Below are positions 8,200-18,345 of a stretch of 64,000 bases of DNA, one piece after another. The notes under the pieces were generated by a model. It saw nothing but the letters and a program-made list of their open reading frames with translations, was not told the origin of the DNA and searched no databases. The stretch lies in the NCBI RefSeq assembly GCF_947491715.1, contig NZ_CANLKR010000017.1:48431-112430 (forward strand). Reading direction: 5' to 3'. Every line of letters starts with the position of its first letter. Within the stretch, counting starts at the first letter, position 1. Made by a program: the position numbers and the translations under genes. The stretch comes from an uncultured Shewanella sp. (GTDB lineage: Bacteria; Pseudomonadota; Gammaproteobacteria; Enterobacterales; Shewanellaceae).

Positions 8200-9378
8200 A
8201 TGTCAAAATCAGCCATGGATTTACGGTTTAATCGTCTTTACGCCAGCAGTAAACAACTTAAACAAAAAACGAAGCAGCGTATTCCGAAATTTGCCTATGA
8301 TTATTTAATCGAAGGTTGTATGGATGATATTGGCCTGCAGCGTAATCGACAAGTCATGCACAGCCTTCACTTTGAACCTGCTTATATCACTCCAAGTCGT
8401 ACACCTCATCAAACAGTTAATACCCAAGTCTCATTATTTGGCCATACCTACAGTGCCCCTTTGGGAATTGCGCCTATAGGGTTACAGGGGCTAATGTGGC
8501 CAAATGCCCCCATTATTCTTGCTAAAGCGGCTTTTGAACATAACATACCGTATATTTTAAGTACGGTTTCATCTGAGTCACTAGAACGTATTGCCGAGGT
8601 CAGCCAAGGTCACGCTTGGTATCAATTATATAATCCCACTGAGCCCAGTATTCGTGACGATATTATAAATAGGCTTAAGGTCATGCAATATAAAACCTTA
8701 GTCATTACCATCGATGTGCCCACTTTTGGCTTTCGGCCAAGAGATTTTCACAATGGTCTTGCGATGCCACCCAAACTCACCCTGAAAAATATTTATCAAG
8801 CGGCCATCAAGCCCACGTGGAGCATCAGCACTCTCAAACAAGGTATTCCCCAATTTAAAAACTTAACACCTTATATGGCTGCAGGCAGTCAAAAACAAGA
8901 ACTCACAGAACTCATGAATACGGCGACTATGGGCGGACTTGATTTTGATAGTCTGAAAGCCATTCGAGATAACTGGCCTGGCAATCTAATCATCAAGGGC
9001 ATAATGAGTGAACATGATTTACAGCAAGCCATTAAATTAGGTAGTGATGGGGTCATCTTCTCCAATCATGGTGCCAGACAGCTAGATTTCGGCGAGTCAC
9101 CTTTACTGCCACTCATACAATTACAAAAGCGTTACCAAGACAAGACCACCATTATGATGGACAGCGGTTTACGCTCCGGCTCCGATATTGCAGGCTGTTT
9201 GGCATTAGGGGCACAATTTACTTTTCTTGGTAGGCTGTTTATGTACAGTGTTTGTGCTCTGGGCAATGAGGGCGGCCAGCACGCCATTGCCATGCTCAAA
9301 GCGCAGCTCACACAAGTGATGCAGCAAGTGGGCGCGAATAATATTGATGAATTAACGGGTAGAGCCTACTTAGGTTGA
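8200..9378 (+). CDS. FMN-dependent alpha-hydroxy acid dehydrogenase (LldD/glycolate oxidase family)
   Basis: This 392-residue TIM-barrel enzyme carries the family signature SNHGARQLD, the FMN phosphate region DSGLRSGSDIAGCLALGA, and the early motif FAYDYLIEGCMDD. The substrate/active-site histidine and arginine are in SNHGARQLD. Members oxidise L-lactate, glycolate, mandelate or other 2-hydroxy acids and pass electrons to oxygen or quinone. The substrate cannot be chosen from sequence. The region between residues about 170 and 240 is divergent from E. coli LldD. The start at 8200 has CAGGGAT upstream. It stands alone between the yjgA hairpin and the convergent glycine-rich gene. Confidence 0.88.
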   Translation: MSKSAMDLRFNRLYASSKQLKQKTKQRIPKFAYDYLIEGCMDDIGLQRNRQVMHSLHFEPAYITPSRTPHQTVNTQVSLFGHTYSAPLGIAPIGLQGLMWPNAPIILAKAAFEHNIPYILSTVSSESLERIAEVSQGHAWYQLYNPTEPSIRDDIINRLKVMQYKTLVITIDVPTFGFRPRDFHNGLAMPPKLTLKNIYQAAIKPTWSISTLKQGIPQFKNLTPYMAAGSQKQELTELMNTATMGGLDFDSLKAIRDNWPGNLIIKGIMSEHDLQQAIKLGSDGVIFSNHGARQLDFGESPLLPLIQLQKRYQDKTTIMMDSGLRSGSDIAGCLALGAQFTFLGRLFMYSVCALGNEGGQHAIAMLKAQLTQVMQQVGANNIDELTGRAYLG

Positions 9379-9466
9379 TTCTACATAAAAACTGGCATTG
9401 ACTAATTTAATCAATGCCAATTAAAAAGAACACATATTCATCTAACTCAAACATCCTATTTGCATA

Positions 9467-11848
9467 TTAGTATTCAGAACCTCCAATATAAGTCCTAATA
9501 ATATTTTCGAAATCCTTTTTTAATACTATAAGCCTCGTTGATTCAACGTTATTTTTATTGATGTAAGAAATATTGCTCACTGTTTGCATCATATCGGTAT
9601 CATTGGGTTCTTGCCATAATTCAGGAACGTACTCAGTTCTTATGACTAATTCACTTTCAACCTCTCTATAAGCATCGCTCACGAAATTTTGATTAAGCTT
9701 CATTGATAAATGGCTAACATAAACGACATTTAATGACCATGTTTTGTTTGTCGTATAGTCCATATCTGTATAGATAAGCTTACCCAAAGTGTCACTATTT
9801 CCTGAACTTTCATCAACCTGACTCACTCTGTCTGCAATAATATGCGGTATGCGTCCGTTAATATTATCCAGCTCAATCGTATTGTCTTGATAATCGACGT
9901 CATTGTCCTCTTCTCTGATATGTCCTATCTTTAATTTAAAGGTAGAATCATTTTCTTTACTATTAGTCCCCACAGAGACAACATGAGCATCTGAAACAAA
10001 GCGGGTATTCACATTGTAAGTATTGCCAAAGCCCACCTTACTTCTGTCTGACCACGTAACAATAGGCTGGTTATTAGCATCTCGGCTAATGTCACCTAAC
10101 ATCACTCGTGTATAGCCATTGGTGCGATACGTTAACACCGCATGCCGACCCGAAGTCGGAGAAATTGTGACACTTGGATATTTTTTCTCTTTATTTTCAC
10201 TCTTATCAAGCTCAGTGTAAACGCCACTCCACGTGACATTACCCGTTACAGTATCAAACAATCCTGTTTGAACATATAAGTTCGGATTATTTTCATTACC
10301 AGTACCCACTAATATCACCGTGTGTTTACCATCAACACCGTTAGGCGCGATAGCCACCGATAATGCCTGTAAACTTTTTTGACTGCCTGACATTAACTTT
10401 TCAGGCCCCCAAACAGTGGTATAGAGATTGTCAGTCTCACTCAGATTAGTATCTTGATTGCTATCACCTTCGTCATTATCGCTATTGGGATGGCTAATGC
10501 TATTCCAAGTTTTCACTCGGTAATACACTAAATTTTGATCATCTTTCAAATAAGCAACTACCCCGCCTCCTATTTCACCTTCATTAACAAAGTCCGCCGC
10601 AAAATTTTGAGTTCGCTGGTTTTTATTCGGTAAAGAAAATGAGGTCGATTCTAAAGCTCTACTCCACTCAATATCTCCTCGTTCACCAATAAAAAAAGTA
10701 ATCGCCGCTTCAGCCCCTGTTTTTCCCGATGTACGATTAGATACTCTTAAATCAGGTAGTAACATTTTTATCTTAGCGCTTGGTGTCATACCTTTTATAG
10801 CAAAGCTTCCACCGCCACCACCTGCCTCTCCGTTCGATGTTCCCCCCTGCCCTCCTCCAAATCCGCCACCACCATTTCCGTAGGAGCCAACCCCTCCTTT
10901 GCCTGCTGTATAACCATTCACAAAAGAGAATCGATAATCCGTAACGGATTCACCATCACTACCAGTATAGCTATATTTACTATTATCCCAATCAGTGCCC
11001 CCTCCTTTACCTCCAAACCCAGAATAGCCTGCATCGTCTTCAGGCTTATCTCCACTATCGTCTTCCTTGATTCCATAATCGAGTCTATAATTTTCAGCCC
11101 CGGATTCGGCCTTCGATCCTCCACCTCCTTTACCTCCATCTCCACGGCCTCTATTCCCTCTAGCATAAACTCCTTTAATTATATCGGCATTGGTGTCAAG
11201 AGCAATCGCATGCTTACTACCACAAAAAGACACATTATTTTGATCTAATATATAACGACAAACTTGCCCACCATCCCCTCCATCTTTATTTGAAGAGAAA
11301 GCTGCATCAGCCGCACCTCCCCCACCTCCAGCAATTAATAATAACGAGTCTTTATCTGGTGCACTTCCCATAGTAGCTGGATCATCGAGTAACCAAAACA
11401 TAGTCGAAGATGCACCTTGCTTATTACTCCCAGTTCTTCCCCATAACATATTCACTTTTTGGTCGAGCCCTTTAGACCATCCGTCTCGGTATTCATATTG
11501 ACCTAATGTTGCCAAAGTCGTAAAGAATTCACTATAACCACGCTTCCCTCCGTTACCCCCCCCCTGATTACCGCCTTTCGCTCCCCAAGCTTGCCAATAA
11601 GACAGCGTGTCTTCCGTTATTGCTTCACCTTCATCATCATTTCGATCCTCATTAGCATATTCGATAATTTGTTTAAGAGTTAATTGATTTGGACGATCAT
11701 CACTACTTGCCCCAAAGTGGCAAGTCACATATTCTAATCCAGCAGTATTATAAGTAGAACATGACATAAGACTCGCTGAAGCAATAGAAGGCAGAAAAGC
11801 CCCCATACTCATAATCAACGTACTTAAAGAGAATATATGTTTTTTCAA
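9467..11848 (-). CDS. Large secreted glycine-rich protein
   Basis: This 793-residue protein has a signal peptide ending about FLPSIASA. Residues about 85-365 form a glycine-rich region with clusters such as IAGGGGGAAD, GGKGGGG, GGGGFGGGQGG and AGGGGGSFA, separated by non-repetitive aromatic and charged segments. The spacing recalls the glycine-rich domain of ALK/LTK receptors and its bacterial relatives; this is a recollection, not a search result. Residues about 390-793 look like a beta-rich, propeller-like extracellular domain, with recurring W/Y-x-D turns. Translation starts at TTG (11846-11848), with AGAGGT 10 bases before. Its function is unknown; an exported surface or matrix protein is plausible. 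Confidence 0.75.
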   Translation of the reverse strand: MKKHIFSLSTLIMSMGAFLPSIASASLMSCSTYNTAGLEYVTCHFGASSDDRPNQLTLKQIIEYANEDRNDDEGEAITEDTLSYWQAWGAKGGNQGGGNGGKRGYSEFFTTLATLGQYEYRDGWSKGLDQKVNMLWGRTGSNKQGASSTMFWLLDDPATMGSAPDKDSLLLIAGGGGGAADAAFSSNKDGGDGGQVCRYILDQNNVSFCGSKHAIALDTNADIIKGVYARGNRGRGDGGKGGGGSKAESGAENYRLDYGIKEDDSGDKPEDDAGYSGFGGKGGGTDWDNSKYSYTGSDGESVTDYRFSFVNGYTAGKGGVGSYGNGGGGFGGGQGGTSNGEAGGGGGSFAIKGMTPSAKIKMLLPDLRVSNRTSGKTGAEAAITFFIGERGDIEWSRALESTSFSLPNKNQRTQNFAADFVNEGEIGGGVVAYLKDDQNLVYYRVKTWNSISHPNSDNDEGDSNQDTNLSETDNLYTTVWGPEKLMSGSQKSLQALSVAIAPNGVDGKHTVILVGTGNENNPNLYVQTGLFDTVTGNVTWSGVYTELDKSENKEKKYPSVTISPTSGRHAVLTYRTNGYTRVMLGDISRDANNQPIVTWSDRSKVGFGNTYNVNTRFVSDAHVVSVGTNSKENDSTFKLKIGHIREEDNDVDYQDNTIELDNINGRIPHIIADRVSQVDESSGNSDTLGKLIYTDMDYTTNKTWSLNVVYVSHLSMKLNQNFVSDAYREVESELVIRTEYVPELWQEPNDTDMMQTVSNISYINKNNVESTRLIVLKKDFENIIRTYIGGSEY

Positions 11849-12455
11849 AACGATTAACCTCTGTGTTAATTGAAATAATCTTGTATAACGTCATAACACG
11901 GTGAAAAACAATTACCGAGTAATAAACGTAAGGCGAAGAATAATATATAATCGTCAACAAGATTAATATCAGTTCACATAATATATTAAGGAAGTATTCA
12001 GTTTAGATTACTTACTCAATCACAATTAATTGTAAAAAAAACAAAATAAAATAAACAATGAATGTAACAAAACATAAATATTTAAATTGATGTTAATACT
12101 CCTTATGAAAATGAACTTTTTATTAAATTAATAGCGATTAAAATAGAAATATCTAGTTACATTCATTTACTGTTAGACATAATTAAAGTGGACTTTTACT
12201 TGAACTAGACTCAAACATTGTTCAAGGATTGAGGTTGTTTATTAGAAAATTTAAAAAATCATCAAGCCATAAATATCAATTTATTTTTCATTAAACATTC
12301 TCAAACTTAATTGATCTTAATCAAAGAAACCGTCATTGCATTTTAATAAGCACCAGAAGCATTTGATTCAATCCTCAAACGTAAAGTAGGATCTCGCGGA
12401 TTGACGGTGAATTACTATAGTTTGCTTTTTACCATTCCTTTTTGTTGAGGTCATT
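11849..12455. other. Divergent intergenic region between glycine-rich gene and trhP
   Basis: This 607-base AT-rich stretch holds no supportable gene. It contains the promoters of both divergent genes. The one clear site is a perfect FNR-type palindrome at 12311-12324. Confidence 0.7.
12311..12324. promoter_or_regulatory. FNR/EtrA-type binding site
   Basis: TTGATCTTAATCAA matches the FNR consensus TTGAT-N4-ATCAA at every fixed position. It lies 132 bases before the trhP start, so trhP-yfhL may respond to oxygen. Binding itself is inferred. Confidence 0.7.
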
Positions 12456-13856
12456 ATGTCTACACCTGAGTTATTATCGCCTGCTGGCACCTTAAAGAAT
12501 ATGCGTTATGCCTTTGCCTATGGCGCCGATGCGGTCTATGCCGGACAACCTCGATATAGCTTAAGAGTACGAAATAATGACTTTAGCTTAGAAAACTTGA
12601 AAGTAGGCATTCAAGAAGCCCATTCATTAAATAAGAAACTCTATGTGGTCAGTAATGTTGCCCCCCATAATGGAAAACTGAAAACCTATATTAAAGATAT
12701 GCAGCCAGTCATTGCAATGCAGCCTGATGCGCTGATTATGTCTGATCCAGGGCTTATTATGATGGTGAGAGAGGCTTTTCCAGAGCAAGAGATCCATTTA
12801 TCAGTGCAAGCCAATGCCGTTAATTGGGCGTCAGTTAAATTCTGGCAGCAACAAGGTATTAAGCGCGTTATTTTATCCCGTGAATTATCCCTTGATGAAA
12901 TTGAAGAAATTCGCCAACGTTGCCCCGATATTGAACTTGAAGTCTTTGTTCATGGCGCGTTATGTATGGCCTACTCTGGTCGCTGCTTATTATCAGGCTA
13001 TATTAATAAACGCGATCCGAATCAAGGCACTTGCACGAACGCTTGCCGCTGGAAATATGATGTTCACAGCGCTCAAGAAACCAACAATGGTGATATTGTC
13101 GCAATCAAACCAGACGTTCAGCTCCACTCCCCTGACTTAAATGAAACTCAAGATATAACAGCGCCCACTAATGATATTATCTTATTGCAAGAAGCGAGTC
13201 GCCCAGGCGAATATATGCCTGCATTTGAAGATGAGCACGGTACTTATATTATGAACTCAAAAGATCTCCGAGCCATTCAACACGTAGAAAGACTCACAAA
13301 AATGGGCATAGATTCACTAAAAATAGAGGGGCGAACCAAGTCGTTTTATTATGTGGCTCGCACCGCGCAGCTCTATCGCCAAGCCATTGAAGATGCCAGC
13401 GCTGGTAAAGATTTTAATCGCAGCTTAATGCATAACTTAGATGGCTTAGCCCATCGCGGCTATACTGAAGGTTTTTTACGTCGACATACTCATGATGAAT
13501 ACCAAAACTATGATTATGGCTACTCAATCAGCGATACCCAGCAATTTATCGGTGAGTTTACAGGAAAGTATAATGAATTTGGCATGGCAGAGATCGATGT
13601 AAAAAATAAATTTTCAGTGGGTGACAGTGTTGAAATCATGACACCTCAAGGTAACCTTACCTTGACGATTGAAACACTGTTAAATCGAAAAAATGAAACG
13701 GTCACCTTCGGCTTAGGCTCTGGTCACTTTGTGTTTTTAAACGTACCCGCTGATATGAATATTCACAAAGCCATATTACTTCGCAACTTACCCCAAGAAC
13801 ACGATACTCGGCAACCTCACCCACAAGGCAAGAAAATGCACACTGTGAGCGCTTAA
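12456..13856 (+). CDS. trhP: tRNA 5-hydroxyuridine modification protein TrhP (YegQ, U32 peptidase family)
   Basis: This 466-residue protein matches E. coli YegQ/TrhP from its first residues (PELLSPAGTLKNMRYAFAYGADAVYAGQPRYSLR). It carries the U32 signature EVFVHGALCMAYSGRCLLSGY and the cysteines in GTCTNACRWKY, which may hold an iron-sulfur cluster. TrhP is needed for prephenate-dependent formation of 5-hydroxyuridine at tRNA position 34, the precursor of cmo5U/mo5U. GAGGT precedes the ATG. An FNR-type site lies upstream. The ferredoxin gene yfhL begins two bases after its stop, so the two are translated from one message. Confidence 0.93.
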   Translation: MSTPELLSPAGTLKNMRYAFAYGADAVYAGQPRYSLRVRNNDFSLENLKVGIQEAHSLNKKLYVVSNVAPHNGKLKTYIKDMQPVIAMQPDALIMSDPGLIMMVREAFPEQEIHLSVQANAVNWASVKFWQQQGIKRVILSRELSLDEIEEIRQRCPDIELEVFVHGALCMAYSGRCLLSGYINKRDPNQGTCTNACRWKYDVHSAQETNNGDIVAIKPDVQLHSPDLNETQDITAPTNDIILLQEASRPGEYMPAFEDEHGTYIMNSKDLRAIQHVERLTKMGIDSLKIEGRTKSFYYVARTAQLYRQAIEDASAGKDFNRSLMHNLDGLAHRGYTEGFLRRHTHDEYQNYDYGYSISDTQQFIGEFTGKYNEFGMAEIDVKNKFSVGDSVEIMTPQGNLTLTIETLLNRKNETVTFGLGSGHFVFLNVPADMNIHKAILLRNLPQEHDTRQPHPQGKKMHTVSA

Positions 13857-13858
13857 TC

Positions 13859-14110
13859 ATGGCGTTACTCATTAATGATAAATGTATTAATTGTGATATG
13901 TGTGAGCCTGAGTGTCCCAATCAAGCTATCACATTAGGCGAGTCAATTTTTGAAATTGACCCCATATTATGCACTGAATGCGTGGGGCATTATGATAAGC
14001 CGACCTGTAAATCAGTGTGCCCTATTACCTGTATTGACCCGGATCCCGCTCATCAAGAAACCCGTGATGCACTGCTAATAAAATATCACATGATCACCAA
14101 TCCCCATTAA
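13859..14110 (+). CDS. yfhL: YfhL family 2[4Fe-4S] ferredoxin
   Basis: This 83-residue ferredoxin has a first cluster motif CINCDMCEPECP and a second CTECVGHYDKPTCKSVCP. The insertion inside the second motif (CxxC-x8-CxxxC) is typical of the YfhL/Alvin-type ferredoxins. It starts only two bases after the trhP stop, which indicates translational coupling. Direct linkage suggests the ferredoxin supplies electrons to, or exchanges clusters with, TrhP; this role is inferred from position. Confidence 0.92.
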   Translation: MALLINDKCINCDMCEPECPNQAITLGESIFEIDPILCTECVGHYDKPTCKSVCPITCIDPDPAHQETRDALLIKYHMITNPH

Positions 14111-14267
14111 AAGACAATATGACTAAGCGACCAAAAGAAGAGCGATATTCTGGCCGCTTGGAGATATAGCTGCGATCACGCTTGCGAAGACATTAAAAAG
14201 CAATTATACCTATAATTCAGCCTCCCCCCACTTCAACCATAGATTCATTGAAATAATGGAGTGACAA

Positions 14268-15794
14268 GTGCCTCAACAAAATCGACCAGGTTTACTTTCA
14301 ACCATTTTTCTTAGTATCGGTACTATGATAGGCAGTGGCTGGTTATTTGCCGCATACTACTCATCTCAAGTAGCGGGGGCTGCATCCATTTTATCTTGGA
14401 TAATCGGTGCGATCATTGTCTTAATTATGGCGGTTTTATTATCTGAGATTGCCATCAAATATCCAGTAAATGGCTTATTTACTCGGCTGCTCAGCTTATC
14501 ACATAATCAACATTTTGGTTTTGTCACTGGCATATCAAATTGGTTACTGGGCCTCATTCTCGTTCCTTCTGAGGCCATAGCCTCTACGCAATACGTCGCC
14601 ACAGTCAACCCGATATGGACCCCTTATTTATTTAATAATGGAGAGATTACAAGCTTAGGAATGGGCCTAACAACATTATTTATGTTATTTTATTTACTGG
14701 TTAATTATTGGGGGATCCACTTTTTAGCGCGCGTCAACAATGCCATTACCTGGATCAAAATTATTGTCCCTGCCAGTGTGGCGATTATTTTCATCATTAC
14801 TGCATTCGATACAAGCAACTTTACGGCTTATCAAAATAGTTTCATGCCCTATGGCTTTAATAGTGTATTAACCGCTATCGTATCCAGTGGGATCTTTTAT
14901 TCTTTTTTTGGCTTTCAAGCTGCCGTGTCTTTTTGTGCCGAACTGGAAAATCCTAAAAGAAATATTCCCATCACGCTTATCAGTAGCGTCGTTATTGTAT
15001 TGATCATTTACTTGTTACTGCAAGTCGCTTTTATTGGAGCATTGCCCTCAGAAATGCTAACACAGGGGTGGACACATTTAAATTTTGAATCTCCCCTCGC
15101 TCAACTCGCTGCTATTCTTGGACTGAATTTTATTGTTATTATTCTCTACACAGATTCTGTGATAAGCCCAACAGGAACAGGATTATTATATCTAGGCATA
15201 GCCTCTCGCCAACTCAATGAAATGGTTAAACATAAACAAATGCCTGCATTTTTTGGCACAAGAGATCTAAAGATACTTTTTTCAAGACGAGCATTGATTT
15301 TAAGTTTTATTTGCTCATTAGTATTAATTTTCTTCTTTCGAAATTGGCAGCTAATAGCTGGGTTAACAACGACTTTCATTATTATATCCTGCATTGCACT
15401 CCCGGTAACCTATTCAAAGTTATTAAAGTCAACGGAAGGTTTCCCCGTTAGAATATTGCCTTATTCACAATTATTCTCTTGTTTGACCTTCATTGTACTC
15501 TCTTATTTTTTATTATTGTGTGGAATTAAAAATCTCACTGTTGCCCTTTTACTGCATGTCGCCTTTTTCATCAGCTACGCTTGCAGTATACATCCCCATA
15601 ATAAAATATTGTCTATCTTACAAGCTCTTGCTTCAGCATGGACTATCTTCGCCTACATGCTATTTGTTATTGTATACAGCATTGCAGATGCACTGATCCA
15701 ACATGATTTAAGCTATTATATTATCTATATTATTGCTTCAATCATATTCCACATGTTATTAGTCAATCAAAAATCGATTACACATGAAAAATAA
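14268..15794 (+). CDS. APC superfamily amino acid permease
   Basis: This 508-residue integral membrane protein has about 12 hydrophobic segments. The first helix carries the substrate-binding break motif SIGTMIGSGWLF, diagnostic of the amino acid-polyamine-organocation superfamily. The segment GFQAAVSFCAELENPKRNIP in helix 6 and its following loop is also typical. Likely an inner-membrane proton-coupled amino acid importer or exchanger; it resembles aspartate/proton symporter-like members, but the substrate is uncertain. Translation starts at GTG with TGGAG upstream. It converges on metL, sharing the hairpin between them. Confidence 0.88.
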   Translation: MPQQNRPGLLSTIFLSIGTMIGSGWLFAAYYSSQVAGAASILSWIIGAIIVLIMAVLLSEIAIKYPVNGLFTRLLSLSHNQHFGFVTGISNWLLGLILVPSEAIASTQYVATVNPIWTPYLFNNGEITSLGMGLTTLFMLFYLLVNYWGIHFLARVNNAITWIKIIVPASVAIIFIITAFDTSNFTAYQNSFMPYGFNSVLTAIVSSGIFYSFFGFQAAVSFCAELENPKRNIPITLISSVVIVLIIYLLLQVAFIGALPSEMLTQGWTHLNFESPLAQLAAILGLNFIVIILYTDSVISPTGTGLLYLGIASRQLNEMVKHKQMPAFFGTRDLKILFSRRALILSFICSLVLIFFFRNWQLIAGLTTTFIIISCIALPVTYSKLLKSTEGFPVRILPYSQLFSCLTFIVLSYFLLLCGIKNLTVALLLHVAFFISYACSIHPHNKILSILQALASAWTIFAYMLFVIVYSIADALIQHDLSYYIIYIIASIIFHMLLVNQKSITHEK

Positions 15795-15820
15795 AAAGGG
15801 CCAACATTAGGCCCTTTAAT
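15790..15820 (-). terminator. Terminator between permease and metL
   Basis: Arms AAAGGGCC (15795-15802) and GGCCCTTT (15810-15817) are separated by 7 bases. The A-rich left flank provides the T run for the metL transcript. It may also act weakly on the permease transcript. Confidence 0.85.
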
Positions 15821-15833
15821 GGTGACAAGCAAA

Positions 15834-18227
15834 TTACTCTTTCAATAAGTCATGACAAATATGGGCAAGATCCGACTGTACTGCAGCAGCGGTAACCTCT
15901 CTACCCGCACCCGGTCCTCTAATGATCAACGGATTATCCTGATAAAATGCACTTTTAATCACAAACACATTATCCCCAGGGGTCAAATTTGCATAGGCAT
16001 GACTCGCATCGACCCATTGAAGGCGTACTTCAGCCTTTAATGAGCCATCCACGTTATCAAGTGCCGCGACATAACGCAGAACTTGATTCTGTTCTTGAGC
16101 CGCTTCAAATTGCTGCTGCAATAACGTATCGAGCTCACTGATACGCTCAAGAAATTGCGCTAAAGGTAAAGTTGCCAGTGCCTCAGGAACCAAAGAGTGC
16201 AAAGTAATATCATCAAGCTCTAATGATAAACCAATTTCCCGAGCTAATATGAGCAACTTACGCTGCATATCTCGCCCAGATAAATCATCTCTAGGATCCG
16301 GTTCTGTCAAACCTAGCGATTTCGCTTCCAGTACAAGTTGAGAAAAAGGTGTGACACCATCAAAATGTTCAAATAACCAACATAATGTTCCCGAAAATAT
16401 TCCCCCCACAGCTTGAATACGATCGCCACTGTGATGTAAATCATTCAACGCATGTTGCACAGGCAAACCCGCTCCACAACTTGCATTGTAACGCCAAAAA
16501 AGTCGGCGATTACCTAACTGTGATTTTAATTCATGATAAAAGGATAAAGGCCCCGACCCCGCTAACTTATTTGCACTCACAATATGAATACCGCGAGCAA
16601 AAAGTGCAGAATATTTATTCGTTAACGCCATACTGGCACTAATATCTAATGCAACCAACTCATCACATTCCACCGCATCTAACTCAGCTAATAACGCCTC
16701 AAAATCCCAAGCAATAGCCTTCTGCTCAAAAGTGTTTTGCCATTGATTTAGCGCAATTTTCTCATCTTGAATGAGTGCTCTTTTCGAACTCACTAAACCA
16801 ATAAGCTCAACACTGGCTTCTAACTCAGTATTTAAGCGCTCTCTTGATTGATGAAATAAATCAATCCAAGCAGAGCCAATATTGCCCGTTCCAAATAATA
16901 CAACACAAATGCGTTTTCGAGGACCAGCACAACGCCTATGCACCTTTTGCGTCAGTAAGTTAACTTGTGAATGCGGCACTAAAGTCACCAAACTCAATGT
17001 ATCATTAAACAGTGCTTTTGCATCTCGACTCAACAAGCGAGCAAAACCACGGCGATACAATTGCACATCCGCACTCACTAATGCCACCAAGCCAAAATCA
17101 GTCCTAACGGAGACATTTTCAATCTGATAAACACCTTGTAAGCGCTCCAGCAATGCCATTGCTTGCTTCTCATTTTCATGAATAAAGGCTAACTCCAACT
17201 TATTCATATTCAATGACCAATGCGCTAAAGGCGCTAGCTCAGCTTGCCTTAATTCATTCAGTAAAGCCGATAAATCCCCTTTAATCTGCATACTGAATAA
17301 AGCCACACTGCTCAAGTTTGTGACCACTGGGGCGCTCGCTGATGAGCTTTTGGGGGCGATAAGCGTAAAGTCAGTATGAGGAGCATAACTTGAGCGAACC
17401 GCCAGACTCACTTCTGTATCAAATAAAGGTTGTAAAGTACGATTATGTAATACAGGGGATCCCAAATGCGCCAGTCTATCTGCTTCATCTAGGGATAAAC
17501 TTTTTAGCAGTGTCGCATCATTAATTTTATTCGGATCGGCATTAAATACCCCTTCGACATCCGTCCAAATCGTGACTCTCTCTATATCTGCTAAACGAGC
17601 AATTAATGTCGCACTGTAATCAGAACCATTTCGACCCAGTAGTAATGTTTCTCCGGTTTCCTTTGCACAAATAAAACCAGTAATCACAATCCGCTCATTA
17701 GGGTGAGCATCGAGAAGAGCCTGCACTCTTTGACGCGACACTGACTCTTGTATTTGCGGCACCGCTCCCTCATCAGCAATTAACAAGGTACGCGCATCAA
17801 CATCAATAGCAGCCACACTGGACTCTCTAAGCAATGCAGCCAGCAAGCGAGCGGACCAACGCTCCCCAAAACTCACCACTTGGTGGCTTTGATATTCACT
17901 TAACTTTGTTAATGAAAGTAAACTCATTAATTGTGCTTTATCCGTTGACAAACGTTCGCGTAAACTGCGCGCTGAACCACTGGATAATAACTGCTCAATT
18001 AAATCTTGCTGGTAATGAATAAGATCATGTAACTCTTCTTGCCAAAGCAAACCACTCGCCTTTAAAGACAATAGCTTATATAAAAAATTGGTACTTTTCC
18101 CTGCGGCAGAAACCACAACAAGATCATCACTGTGACCATGGGTTAATAAAATATGCGCAACACGGCGATAGCAATCCGCATCCGCTAAACTGGAGCCACC
18201 AAATTTATGTAAGTGACAACGTGCCAT
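15834..18227 (-). CDS. metL: Bifunctional aspartate kinase II / homoserine dehydrogenase II
   Basis: This 797-residue protein joins an N-terminal aspartate kinase (KFGGSSLAD at the start; GRNGSDYSATLIA about residue 200), a central ACT-like linker, and a C-terminal homoserine dehydrogenase (NAD(P)-binding VLFGTGNIGSAW about residue 440; SGRDMQRKLLILAREIG late). It catalyses the first and third steps from aspartate toward homoserine. In enteric bacteria this isozyme serves methionine synthesis and is not inhibited by threonine. It lies 118 bp downstream of metB on the same strand, the classic metBL operon, with MetJ operators before metB. Confidence 0.96.
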   Translation of the reverse strand: MARCHLHKFGGSSLADADCYRRVAHILLTHGHSDDLVVVSAAGKSTNFLYKLLSLKASGLLWQEELHDLIHYQQDLIEQLLSSGSARSLRERLSTDKAQLMSLLSLTKLSEYQSHQVVSFGERWSARLLAALLRESSVAAIDVDARTLLIADEGAVPQIQESVSRQRVQALLDAHPNERIVITGFICAKETGETLLLGRNGSDYSATLIARLADIERVTIWTDVEGVFNADPNKINDATLLKSLSLDEADRLAHLGSPVLHNRTLQPLFDTEVSLAVRSSYAPHTDFTLIAPKSSSASAPVVTNLSSVALFSMQIKGDLSALLNELRQAELAPLAHWSLNMNKLELAFIHENEKQAMALLERLQGVYQIENVSVRTDFGLVALVSADVQLYRRGFARLLSRDAKALFNDTLSLVTLVPHSQVNLLTQKVHRRCAGPRKRICVVLFGTGNIGSAWIDLFHQSRERLNTELEASVELIGLVSSKRALIQDEKIALNQWQNTFEQKAIAWDFEALLAELDAVECDELVALDISASMALTNKYSALFARGIHIVSANKLAGSGPLSFYHELKSQLGNRRLFWRYNASCGAGLPVQHALNDLHHSGDRIQAVGGIFSGTLCWLFEHFDGVTPFSQLVLEAKSLGLTEPDPRDDLSGRDMQRKLLILAREIGLSLELDDITLHSLVPEALATLPLAQFLERISELDTLLQQQFEAAQEQNQVLRYVAALDNVDGSLKAEVRLQWVDASHAYANLTPGDNVFVIKSAFYQDNPLIIRGPGAGREVTAAAVQSDLAHICHDLLKE

Positions 18228-18345
18228 GGATAACTCCTATACAACAACTCAAATAATTCGGCGTACAATTTACAAAGAGTAAACACACCATGTCAGTGAC
18301 GCAGCTCTCAATCACCAATATTGACAGTAAAAACCAATAACGCGA

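Noticed and set aside
10918..11166. Second minus-strand open frame inside the glycine-rich gene
   Set aside because: It is the alternate frame of Gly-rich codons (GGN), which often stays open by chance.
11748..11960. Minus-strand open frame upstream of the glycine-rich gene
   Set aside because: It overlaps the signal-peptide region of the real gene in another frame and has no ribosome site.
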